NCBI GenBank assembly: GCA_038025085.1
Contig: CM076147.1
Location: 40,484,766-40,548,765 of the forward strand
Source: Tetragonia tetragonoides
Lineage: Eukaryota; Streptophyta; Magnoliopsida; Caryophyllales; Aizoaceae
Length of the DNA stretch: 64,000 nt
Direction: 5' to 3'
This document shows positions 11,557 to 22,600 of the stretch, piece by piece. Numbering within the stretch: the stretch's first letter is position 1; each line of letters opens with the position of its first letter. The translations under genes were made by a program, and so were the position numbers. The notes beneath the pieces were generated by a model, which was not told the origin of the DNA, did not search any database, and worked only from the letters and a program-made list of their open reading frames with translations.

Positions 11557-13299
11557 TCATTCGCTTCGAGACGTAAAGAGTCTGAGGATATCTTTTACGC
11601 TGTTGATGTTGGAATGAGAGAAGTCCCCTATGGTGAACTTCTCCACCTTTCCCTTCACTTCAATCAGACTATAACCAGGCTCCTTTCTCAAACGGCTACC
11701 CTTCATCATCTTCCTTGCTTCTGCCACACCATACCATAAACTATCTGAAGCATACAAGTTTGATAGCAAGACAAAAGGGGAGGTACTAATAGGCTGAAGT
11801 TTCAGTAGATGTTCCCCTAGACGTTCTCCAATGGCAACCTCACCATACAGCCGACAGGCTGATAGGAGACTTCCCAAAACCACAGAATCATTCTCGTATT
11901 GGAATTTTTTCACATACCTTTCAGTGTCGGTTAATCTACCAGCTCGTCCTAGTACATCGATTAGGCAAGAGAAATGCTCAGTCGAAGGACTTACACCATA
12001 AACATCTTCCATGGAATTAAATAACGACTCACCCTCTTCAACAAGTCCAGCATGATTGCAAGCAATTAATAGTGCAACAAATGTGACAGTATCTGGCTTC
12101 AAACCACTTTCTTTCATATTTCCAAAAAGATCCAAGGCTTCCTTCCCAAGCCCATGATTCCCGAAAGCAGCAATGATACTATTCCATGAGACGATATTGG
12201 GATGACTCATTTGGTTAAACATGGTATATGCATAGAGAACATTACCACATTTGGCGTACATGCTCAGTAAAGCATTCTCCACTACTATGTCCCAATTAAA
12301 CCTTGTCCTGACAAGATGAGCATGGATTTGTCTGCCGTGACATAGGGAAGAAATCCCTGCACAGGCAGCAAGAACACTCGCAAAAGTGAAGTCATCAGGC
12401 TTGACAATAATTTCGTTCATCAACTCTCTAAATAGATTTATACTCTCCATGTAATCAGAGCTCTGGTAGCAAGCAGCTATAAGGGTGTTCCATGAAATGA
12501 CATCCTTTACTTCTATTAGATTGAACACCTTTTCTGCATCTTCAATCAAATTGAACTTGGAGTACATAGCAATAATCACATTTCCAACAAAAGGCGTACA
12601 GTCAAGATTGAACTTAATCGTTTGACAGTGCACTAGCAAACCCTTACGGAGATCCTCTGTATTAGTACAGGCCTCCATTGCCCCAGCAAAACTAAAATGG
12701 TCTGGAACAAGGCCTCTTCGATGCATTAATTGGAACATCTCAAGCCCCTTGGCTGGATGTTTGTTTTCTACAAAACCAGCAACCAATGCATTGTAGGAAA
12801 CAGAATTTGGTTTCACCAAAGTACTAAAGACTGCTAAAGCATCATCACAGAGACCACATTTCATGTACAATGAGATCAGAGCATTAGAAACATAAGTGAT
12901 AGAAGCACAGCCAAGCTTCAAAGACTGAGCATGAACTTGTTGGCCATGAATCAAATATGAGAGACTAGCACATGAACTAAGAACACTACCAAAAACAAAT
13001 TCATTGGGCACTAACTGCAATCGAGAATATAGCTCAATAGCCATGAGTGGGTCCCCAGCTTGATCATAGCCAGATATAAGGGCTGCCCATGAAACAAGAT
13101 TTATTTCAGGCATTTTATCGAAAACCTGGTGTGCAAGAGCGATAACGCCGCATTTGGCATACATGTTGATGACATGGTTAGAAACGACGACATCGAGTAG
13201 CAATCCAGCCTTGAGAGCAGCAGCATGAAGGGCACGTCCAGATCTTAGTGCCTTGATCTTAGAGCAGAGGTGTAGCAAAGAACCCAAATATTCGGTCAT
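11557..13299 (-). CDS. Pentatricopeptide repeat protein, PLS class with E/E+ C-terminus
   Basis: An intronless 580-residue ORF. PLS-type PPR motifs run from about residue 35 to 470. Typical signatures are VVSNHVINMYAKCG, VSWAALISGYDQAG, YVSNALISLYMKCG, ENALLSMYAKCGN, VSWNSIIAAFGNHG and PDTVTFVALLIACNHAGL. An E domain follows (LLKLQPISTSPFVLLSNLYA) and then an E+ start (LRKEPGYSLIEVKGKVEKF). No DYW deaminase domain is present. PPR proteins of this class act in mitochondria or plastids as sequence-specific RNA-binding factors, often in C-to-U editing with a DYW partner supplied in trans; the RNA target cannot be read here. The start at 13299 is favoured because an in-frame TAA lies upstream with no ATG between. 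The N-terminus has no obvious targeting peptide. The gene sits between two Helitron fragments but is undamaged. Confidence 0.93.
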   Translation of the reverse strand: MTEYLGSLLHLCSKIKALRSGRALHAAALKAGLLLDVVVSNHVINMYAKCGVIALAHQVFDKMPEINLVSWAALISGYDQAGDPLMAIELYSRLQLVPNEFVFGSVLSSCASLSYLIHGQQVHAQSLKLGCASITYVSNALISLYMKCGLCDDALAVFSTLVKPNSVSYNALVAGFVENKHPAKGLEMFQLMHRRGLVPDHFSFAGAMEACTNTEDLRKGLLVHCQTIKFNLDCTPFVGNVIIAMYSKFNLIEDAEKVFNLIEVKDVISWNTLIAACYQSSDYMESINLFRELMNEIIVKPDDFTFASVLAACAGISSLCHGRQIHAHLVRTRFNWDIVVENALLSMYAKCGNVLYAYTMFNQMSHPNIVSWNSIIAAFGNHGLGKEALDLFGNMKESGLKPDTVTFVALLIACNHAGLVEEGESLFNSMEDVYGVSPSTEHFSCLIDVLGRAGRLTDTERYVKKFQYENDSVVLGSLLSACRLYGEVAIGERLGEHLLKLQPISTSPFVLLSNLYASDSLWYGVAEARKMMKGSRLRKEPGYSLIEVKGKVEKFTIGDFSHSNINSVKDILRLFTSRSE

Positions 13300-13591
13300 G
13301 CAACAACTGTAAATGCCACCAACTGCCCGTCTCAGACAAACTCTAGTTTAACAGTAGTTTGCAAAGCAATCTTTTCTGGAGTAGAATATCTAAGTTTACT
13401 CAGGTTCTTGTCTTCTTGGGACTTGGTAGGTAGCCAGGTAGGAGTAAGGATATCTATCTAAGGGCCTGGAGTAGAATTATCTAAGAGTATTTGAGGAGTT
13501 GATGGGATCAAACCTTATGTTCTACCTCCCAACTCTCCATACTAAAGAATTTGTAAAAATGTTTTTTGTTGACATGGATTATAATAGGTTG

Positions 13592-15930
13592 CTAGTGTGT
13601 ATGTCTATGCGATTTATTAGGTTCTCTTTTTTTTTCAAATTTAATATTTCTGATAGGTTGCCTTGCTTTTAACTTTGTTGTATAATTTTCTTTTTCTTTT
13701 TTGGTGCTAATTTTGTGATTAACGGGTAAATAAAACTAAAACAACACCAAGGATAAGATTTGGAGTGGTTCATCGCAACTTGACTCTTAATTTGTTCAGG
13801 GGAAATACTAAAATGTTGGGGGGAGAGATGCCTTCAAGCCATGGTCGTAATCATTCACTAACCGTGTATTAGACTATTAGCCTTTGACACAAAAACAAAA
13901 ACCAAAAAAAAAAATAAAATAAAATAAAGTCATTCAATGGCTTGTGGTGCCTCTATAAAAGTTAGAGGTATCTACCCCTAAATGACATTGTTTGTTGCAT
14001 AATAATTCTACTTATTATGATAAGTCGTCTGTAAACTTTGATTTATATTTGACTAAGTGCTTAGGAAACGATTATTAGCCTTTTCTTAACAAACTTGATA
14101 ATACTCTGTTATACAGTTCTTCTACCAAAGCTATAATCATAGTAAACAATGGATCGAAATGAACTAAGTACACCAAATATTTATTGAAACATTGGGTGAC
14201 CCATGTCCTATGTCCAGCGTCCAGCGAACGCCATGTCCCATATCCCAACGCCCATGTTCTATGTCCCATGGGTGAAATCAGATTTGAGAACCCGGATAAC
14301 CGTCCCGAGGCACAGGAGGTCCTCCAGGATGATGATAGAACCCACTGAGAAGTTTGGGCAAAATCGGAAACTGGGCTGCAGGAAGCCGAAAATCAAAGGC
14401 TATAATCCACTTTTTGGGCTTCCGAGAGGCCCCAAAACGAAGGTGTATATTTCGCACCAAATCACACGGGACACCCGTAGGGAACATAAGAGGCCCCCGG
14501 GGTCCGTTATCGGGTCCCTGATAGGCTTGTAAGGGCGTTTTTACGGAACAACAATGTAAGGGCCGCAACACCGAAGACATGGGTGATATCGAAGTTCAAG
14601 GATCCGGATGACCAACCTGGGCACTGAGGGTAATCTAGGGTCATGATAGACTCCCCGGAAAAATTTGGGCAAAATTGACACCGACCCCGGAAGACGAAAA
14701 CAAAGGTTATAATAATCCACGTTTTTTGGGCTTTCCGGAGATCCCGTAATGAAGGTGGATATTTTTGCACCACACCGCACGGAATACCCTTAAGGGACAT
14801 GGGAGGCCCTCGGGATCGCTTACCCGGTCTCCGATAGGCTTGGAAGGGCGTTTTATGGGACACTGGTGTAAGAGTTGAAATACCAGAGGCATGGGTGATA
14901 TCGAAGTTTGGGGATCCGGATGACCCTCCCGGGGCACCGAGAGTCCTCTAGGGTCATGATAGACCCCTCGGAGAAGCTTGGGTAAAAATGACACCCGGGC
15001 CCCGGGAAGCCGAAAACGAAGGCTATAATCCATGTTTTTTGGGCTTCCGGGAAACCCCGGAACGAAGGTGTATATTTACGTACCACATCGCACGGAACAC
15101 CGCTAGGGGACATGGGAGACTCTCGGGGTTGCTTATTTGGTCCCTAATAGGCTTGTAATGGCGTTTTATGGGACATTATTGTAAGAGTCGAAACACCACA
15201 TGCATGGTGATATCAAAGTTAGAGGATCCGAATGACCCTCCCGGGGCACGGAGGGTTCCCTAGGGCCATGATAGACCTCCCGGAGAAGTTTGGGCAAAAC
15301 TGACACCCGGGCCTCGGGAAGCCGAAAATGAAGGCTATATAATCCACGTATTTTGGGCTTCCGAGAGGTCCCGGAGTGAAGGTGGATGTTTTTGCACCAC
15401 ATTGCACGGAACACCGCTAGGGGACATGGGAGGCCCTCAGAGTTGCTTATCTGGACACTAAATAAGCTTGGAATGGCATTTTACGGGACATTAGTGTAAG
15501 AGTCGAAACACCAAAAGTATGGGTGATATCAAAGTTCGGAGATACGGATGACCTTCACGGGGCACCGAGGCTCCTCTAGAATCATGATAAACTCCCCGGA
15601 GAAGTTCGGGCAATAATGACCCCCGGGCGTCGAGAAGCCGAAAACAGAACACCCTTGCCTATTAGGTTTGGATGAGAGATCACCAAGGTTGGTTATTGGA
15701 TCCCTATTAGGTTTAGATGACCGTTTTATTAATTACCCAAATTAAAGGGTCGAAAATTGAAATTTGGGTGAACACGAAGTTCGGAGATTTGACAGGGGTA
15801 CCAAGGGTCCTATTGAGTGAAAATAGAACCCTTGATGAAGTTTTCGAAAATCTCAACTGAATTCCTGAGAAGTTGAAAATAAAGGCTAGACAATATGATC
15901 CCAAGAATTCCAGGAGTCCAGACAATAATT
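13592..15930 (-). mobile_element. Helitron-like copy D, 3' end plus degenerating array (5' part lost)
   Basis: The block 13700-14280 matches 47100-47640 (copy F) and partly 25750-26110 (copy B). Its left end is CTAG at 13592-13595, aligned with the CTAG ends of copies B and F, although the flanking base is G instead of A. About five monomers follow (14280-15650). A very degraded unit still recognisable by 'aacacgaagttcgg' reaches ~15930. The 5' module and TC terminus are missing. Confidence 0.65.
14280..15930 (-). repeat. Tandem monomers of Helitron copy D
   Basis: Units of about 310 bp with anchors 'gtaagggccgcaacaccg' (~14557), 'gtgtaagagttgaaatacc' (~14868), 'gtaagagtcgaaacacc' (~15180) and again ~15496. 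Divergence rises toward the right end, suggesting decay from the truncated side. Confidence 0.8.
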
Positions 15931-16639
15931 TGGGAGTAATTACGTACTTGGTAATACATAAGAGGGCAGTTCGATAAAGGTGAATTGAGTAGCCCAAATC
16001 CAAGCAAGTAGTAGTAAAAGCCCATTTCACATACAACTAGTCTACAAGTGGAGTACAAGTCTTTCACGGTCCAATTTGCAGCAGAAACATACAAAACCCA
16101 GATCTACACTTGATCATAGCCGAAAGGCCAAATCTATGCATCAATCAAATTCCTCTTTTTAAAACCAAAAAAAAGGTGAAAATTGCTCTTCACTGGCTCT
16201 CTAGCCTGCCAAAGCTGACTCTGGTCTGGGAACATTTTACCATTTTCTTATTCTCTAAATCTTTTGTCTCAAAGATGATTACAAAAAGTAACAAAGAAAA
16301 AACGGTAAAGAAAGAAAAATTACGGATCTTTGTCCTAAACTCACAAAGTTAATTCCTTTTTTTTTACATGAATATAAAAGTGTCACTGGCTAAGCTTGAG
16401 CTAAACTCAGCTAAGCTAGTTTATAGTTATACAGTACTTTTATGCAGTAGCTAGGAACATTAAATTAAACACATGAAGCGAGGAATCTCTGGTTTCTTTT
16501 TCACACTTTCCCCATTCTCAGTTGCTGTGTCTTTGCAGCTGCTGCTTGGCACTATTCACTGTCACTCTCCTTAAAACCCTTTCTCCCCCCATTTTCACAT
16601 TTTCTCTCTCATCTCTCTTTCTCTTTCTCTCTCTAAAAA
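15931..16639 (+). promoter_or_regulatory. Promoter and 5' UTR region of the CTL1-like gene
   Basis: AT-rich sequence ends in a pyrimidine-rich leader (repeated 'ctctctcatctctctttctc' type words at 16595-16635) immediately before the ATG at 16640. Such CT-rich leaders are common in plant 5' UTRs. No unequivocal TATA box was identified. Confidence 0.4.
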
Positions 16640-19600
16640 ATGAGTGCTCCTTTGGGGCCAGTGATAGGGAGATACCCATCAAGTGACGGTGGCCAACTGG
16701 GTGGTATTATCAGTCACAACAGGAAATGCAGGGATTTGGTGTTTCTTCTAATCTTCATTGGCTTTTGGGTTGCCATGATTGTTAATTCTAGCTTTGGATT
16801 CAACCAAGGAAACCCACTTAGGTAACTCAAATATTAATAAATATTAATTGCCCTGCTATCATTTTCTTGTTTCCATTAATGGGCACTTTTCTTTTCTTGT
16901 GTTTTTTTGAGTGCTTCTGACCCTTTATGGTAAATTTTGAAATTTATTTATTAGATTTGGAATTTGTTCTTGTTGATTAAAGAAAGAAACTTTAGCATGG
17001 AATGTGAAATTATGGGACTTTGCTTCAATGAGTGTCTTGTTTTTGGCTTTCCTTTAGGGGATTTTAGGCTTTTTCAGATGCCAGTAGTAGTTTGAATTTC
17101 GTTTTCCACAATTGTGATGATATAGAGGCTAAGAAGGGGTAAACATAGAGGAGCAATTGTACTGTGTTCATGGTGAATATATCTCCATCACGTGGCAAGT
17201 TAAGTAAGCGAGTGAAAGTATGGACAAGATCTAAATTCTAAGGTTAGTACCAATACAAAATAGAATAAGAATAATATCTTAGGTTATGGGTCTAACACCA
17301 TTGATGTAGCTTGTTGACAGGGACTAATTGGGTTTTTGGAGTTGTTGGATGATGACATTTTAGTTATTAATTTTAGTAGGAAATTTTCAAATGATCTTGC
17401 TCTGTCGCTGTTAGCAGACTAGTATTTTTCGTGGCATAAAATTTTACTTCCCAAGTATTTTCTCTCTTTTCCTTTTCCCTTTTTTTTCCCCTTTGGGGGG
17501 TTGGGGGAGGGTGGTTAGAAAAAGGTTGCTTTTGTATGTAGGAGGATTCTAGGATTTGTCTGCTCCGGGAGGCTTCGTGGCCTAGCAGCATCATTTTAGT
17601 AGAGGAAAAATGTTATGTACAGGCACTGTTGTTGTAGGACTTCAGCCCGTATTGGCATTCTTACAAATGCTTATGGCCTCCTTACCGTGACATTTTGGAA
17701 GGTGACTTCAGCCCGTATTGGCATTCTTACAAATCTCCTTAGCGAGATTCTCATGGGGAGTGCTAAAAGCTGTTTCGTTGGCACAGAAAGTATAGAATTC
17801 CACTTACCTAGGGGAGAGTAGGTAATCACTAATCAGCTTCCTTCTTTTTGTGGGAAGAAGAACTTCCTATCTGTGTTTTATGGCAATTAAACAACTTGGC
17901 AGTTTAGTACTTCCTAGGAAGTACAGTGTTTTCCTTTGGCAACCAAACGGCCACTAAGATTAGATAAAAATATGAATTCCAGTGACATTCCTATCAGATT
18001 AATTATCTTCTATGATGTGGTTTCTGTGTCCTGCTGCACTTCCATTGGTTAAAGTTGTTTCATTGCTTTACCAGGTTGACTTATGGCTTGGATTATAAAG
18101 GCAATCTGTGTGGTGACAAACATGCTAATCCAGATCTACGTCAGCTTGAGCTCAGATATTGGGTAAATGCTAACCAGGTCTTCGAAAGTGGAGTGAAGAA
18201 CAGCAAGTTCAAGCTAGGTGATGCCAGGAGCATTTGCTTGTTGGATTGCCCTATTCCAGCTGAAGATTCCCTTAGCTGGGTTTGCGATTATCCTGATGGA
18301 GATATACATCTCAATTTAGAGGAATGGATTGACAGGAATTATGATTACTTCGAGTTCCTTACCCCAGAGATGAGGAACAGCTCACTTCAGCTTCAAGGCC
18401 CATGTTACCCTGTCATATTCCCAAGTGTAAATGGCAAGTATAAATTTTCAAACTGTATAAATGCAATCACTCACCTATGCATGCATGTCAATTAATTCAA
18501 TCAAGATTGCCAGACAATCAAGATCATGCTCTTGTACAATCATAGGTATATCATATATTTCAAGAACTTCTTTTGCTGAATCTCTGTTGTTTCAATTCCT
18601 TCACAGTTTTCTTGAGCTGCCAGTTTATAGCTCGTCCATCAAATATGTCTTTAAGGCATTGGCAGCAGATGGGTGGAGTAAACATCAATGAGGGCCTAGA
18701 AATAGACAAGTCAATACACAAAACGATCAACTCCCGATCAGCAGTTTTAAAGGTTGAGCAACCTGTAACTATTCAGTGATTATTCATGCTGGTCTAAATT
18801 TCAGCTTGTGTCATTGAAATTTGGATCTTATATTAGGCATACAACTATTCCAACACAACTTACGTTTTAATAAGTATAATTCTATTCTAACTCTGCACCT
18901 GTATACATGTCAGACAAGGATGCTCCTAGCTGAGTGGCATTGCTCTAAGTAAATAGTTAGTTATGAGATAATGCAGTGCAAAATAATGTCACAGTGCTTT
19001 ATACACCTTTGGTTGTTCTGTCCTGTTTGTTTATGGGTTTTCATGTCAAATTCTGTGGCAAAAATGTGGTTTTTGCAGAGATACATGGCAGACATTGGGA
19101 AGGCATGGCCAGTCCTGATCGTTTGTGGAGGAATCCTGCCACTTTTCTTGTCAGTGATTTGGCTGCTTATGATTCGTCATTTTGTGTCTGGAATGCCGTG
19201 GATAACAGTCACACTTTTCAACATTCTTGTAATATCAGTCACCTTGTTTTATTATCTGAAAGGTCAGTGATGTATCCTTTTACGTTTTTGTTCCCATTGC
19301 TGCTTATAAATCTAAATTTTCTGTCAATACATCATCTATACGCGTTTTCGAAATGTTACTGAGTTAAATATCCACTTCTAAATACTTTGTTTAATTTTAT
19401 TCATTGTTGATTATTGCATAAAAAAGTTAATATAGTTTACTTCCACTGTCAGCTGGATGGATTGGGAATGACGCTGTAACTCCTATCGTTGGCGAGCATG
19501 ATCCATATATTCATGTTTATGGAAGGGTAAGTTCATACTTCTTAATATTGCCAAGCTTTGAATGTGTTGGAAAGATGCATCGAGTTTCAAACTGTATTAT

Positions 19601-22600
19601 GGCAAGATGAAATGGCATGCTTCAGAATTAACACTAGCTTAGTTTATTGATGATGTATTCGTCGGGAAAGGATAATATACAAAAGAGTACTTATGTACAC
19701 ATTTTTTGTCATAGAGCTGTGTCTAATGTCCTTCTCCAGATGATTTAAGACATCAACCTTCCTGGGGATGATGGATTTAACTTATATTCTTTCGTGCTGC
19801 AATTTGTGACACTTACCTTGCCTATATGATATTTATCATGATTGCCAACTTCCTGATTAATAAATCATATGTCTGTATCAGGAGCTAACTCATATCCGTG
19901 CTGCTGCTATTATGATGACTGTTATTATGGGCATTGCCATCCTTGCATCTATTGCCATTATTAGGCGCATCCTTATGGCAACATCAGTTCTAAAGGCAAG
20001 TTGAATGACTTATTACAAATTGTGTTCTAATCTAATTTCCACCTCTTAGTTCACATGTGCTTGTTTTTGTTGAAGGTTTAGCTTTGCATATATCATGTCA
20101 GATTGTTTTGCAAAACAGACCCTCATGCAATACAACTTAGGAAGAGTTTGTAGTGGATGTATCAGTGTGCCATACAAGAGTCTATCCTCCCTATATTCAG
20201 CTTTGGCATTTTCCCATTCGATCATGAAGGAAAAAATATTGTCTTTTAATTCATGAACAACATTTTTGACTTATTGTTTCCAAGGATTCTGGTTTAGGTA
20301 TTTTGTCAGAGTTTTGACAGGTTTGGAGTGCCTCAAGATGTGTGATGCATCATCAGTGGCGAAATATCATTTGTGCTTGTAGCGTACTTCCGTTGTACAG
20401 TTGACCATCTTCCCTTGTACTTCATTATTAGTCACTTCATCTATTGGCCATGTGAAACCTTTTGCAGTGCATAAAGAGTTTGAGTTGGATAGTTTCCTTC
20501 ATCTGTTAAGCAGACAAACCCAACCATGAAAGTTGGTAGATAGGGCATACATTTCTGGATTCTTCTGATGATTTTGCCTGAATATGATCCAGGTTGCTGC
20601 AAAAGTCATAGGTGAAGTTCAAGCTCTTATGATATTTCCAGTCATACCATACACCGTCCTTGCGATCTTTTACATGCTTTGGTTGTCTGCTGCATTCCAT
20701 TTATTTAGCTCTGGTGAGGTTCGCCAAAATAACTGTGACTCCAATTGCTGTGCATACGATCTTGGGTTAAAACGGATCAGCTGTGAACGCTGTTGTGGTT
20801 ACAGCATTCACTATACTCCTCACATAGGAGTTGCCATCCTCTTTCACTTGTTTGGTGGTTACTGGGCTACACATTTCTTCATCGCATGCTCATCCACTGT
20901 GATTGCGGGCTCTGTGGCTTCTTATTATTGGGCTCGTGGTGATGCATCGGTAAGTGCCCAGTTCGCCCAAATTGAAGTTTTCAGTGCCATAGGCATTGCT
21001 AGTTTATGTAACCTATCTGACATTGTGGCCCGTCCAAACATCTGAAGCATACTAATCAGTTTCACACTGAAAAGGCTAAAAGTCTTCATGCATCACTGTT
21101 GTGAAGAAGTTCAAATTTTTAATTTTTTGCCATATAAAAGCTATCTATTGCTGCTGCGCTTGTCCATTTATTTATTTTATACCTTAAGTTTCACCGAGAA
21201 GGCCCTTAGGTTAACATTCTTGCATGTGCATCAGTGCATGTGGGTGGGCACGTCGGGTTTGGGTCGGGTCAAATACGGGTCGGGTTGAATACGGGTGGGT
21301 CAAATACGGGATCGGTTTCGGGTTACCCAACGGGTTTGACAAATGTTGTCTCACAACTTTCGGGGTTCTGGTCGGGTCATTTCGGTCTTGGGTCAAAACA
21401 GGTCGGGTCATTCGGGTTTGAATCTTTTCGGGTCGGGTTTCGGTCGGGTCTGTGGCGGGTCGGTCATCGGGTCGGGTCAATTTTTGCCAGCTCTGGGTGG
21501 GCTCAATAGGCATGTGTTGAAGCTCATGTATATCATGGGTGTGTGTGGCGGGAGGTCGTATGTGTTCTTCCAAAACTTCCTTATTAGTTTTGTCTGCTGC
21601 ACAAAGATCATGCACACTGGTATTAGCTGCTTTGCATAGGCAGCTTTGTCATATTCAGCACTCAATGATATTGCAGGGTTTAATGTCCATTTCCATTAAA
21701 GCTGAATGAATCACTGATAACAATTTTAGGATTTGGATTATGATGGAAAAAATCAGAAGAGCTCCAGACTATTTTATGTTTAATACTTGTAGTGAAGCAA
21801 ATGGACAGGTGTAGCAATTTCAATTAAGTTGCTTACATGTGATCATCGCTTACCCCACTAGAGCTGAGAGCCTCATGAGAGGCATTGCGGTAATTATAAT
21901 GAAAGATATTGCTGGGCATGCTCGGAATTTGTTTTGGCATTATTTAGTAGATCGTGAAATTTTATGCTTTGACATAGCTGGATCACCCCTGATTTATGGC
22001 TTCAGATTATTAATTCTGACGAGGATTTAATCTCATTAGATTAACTGCTAGAACAGAATGAGCTTGGGGTCGGTAGCGTAGTGGCCCACCGGCAATTTCT
22101 TGGCTAGACTTAGGAGTAGCCAATTTGGCTACTCCCACAATGAAGTAATCGGTTTATAGCAATGAAATGTTAGGTTAGTACATAGTAATAATGAATTGCC
22201 CTACATTATGAAAAAACTTAACATTGTACAAAAACCATGGTGCCCCCCCCCCCTCCCACTTGTTCCCGCCTTGCTGGGAAGTTCCTGGCAATGACCTGGG
22301 TTCGAGTCTCATTTCCAACAGATTTGAAAGTTTCCTTGCTATTCAAAAAAAGTACCAGAACTGTAGTGGAAGTACCAGAACTGTAGTGGAAGTACCAGAA
22401 CTGAATGTACCTACATCTTACAGTTTTTGTACCTATCCCGTGAATCCCCTCTCTCGGGATAATAAGTTTTATTTGGACAATTCAGCTGTTGGATCTAAGG
22501 GGCATGAAAAGTATATTTATGTTTGCGCGTTTCGACTGTAATTCGCGACTTGTATTGCTCATGTTGGTTAGGCGTACAACTGGACCTCCCCCAAACCCGC

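Noticed and set aside
18427..18432. Alternative GT donor for CTL1 intron 2
   Set aside because: It breaks the reading frame into exon 3; the GC donor keeps the family sequence.
18976..19362. 128-codon ORF in another frame over CTL1 exon 4
   Set aside because: It is a shadow of the CTL1 exon; the other frame gives the conserved RYMADIGKAWPVLIV sequence.
21211..21615. 134-codon minus-strand ORF rich in RPDDRP-type words
   Set aside because: It is derived from GGGTCGGG repeats in a CTL1 intron; low complexity.
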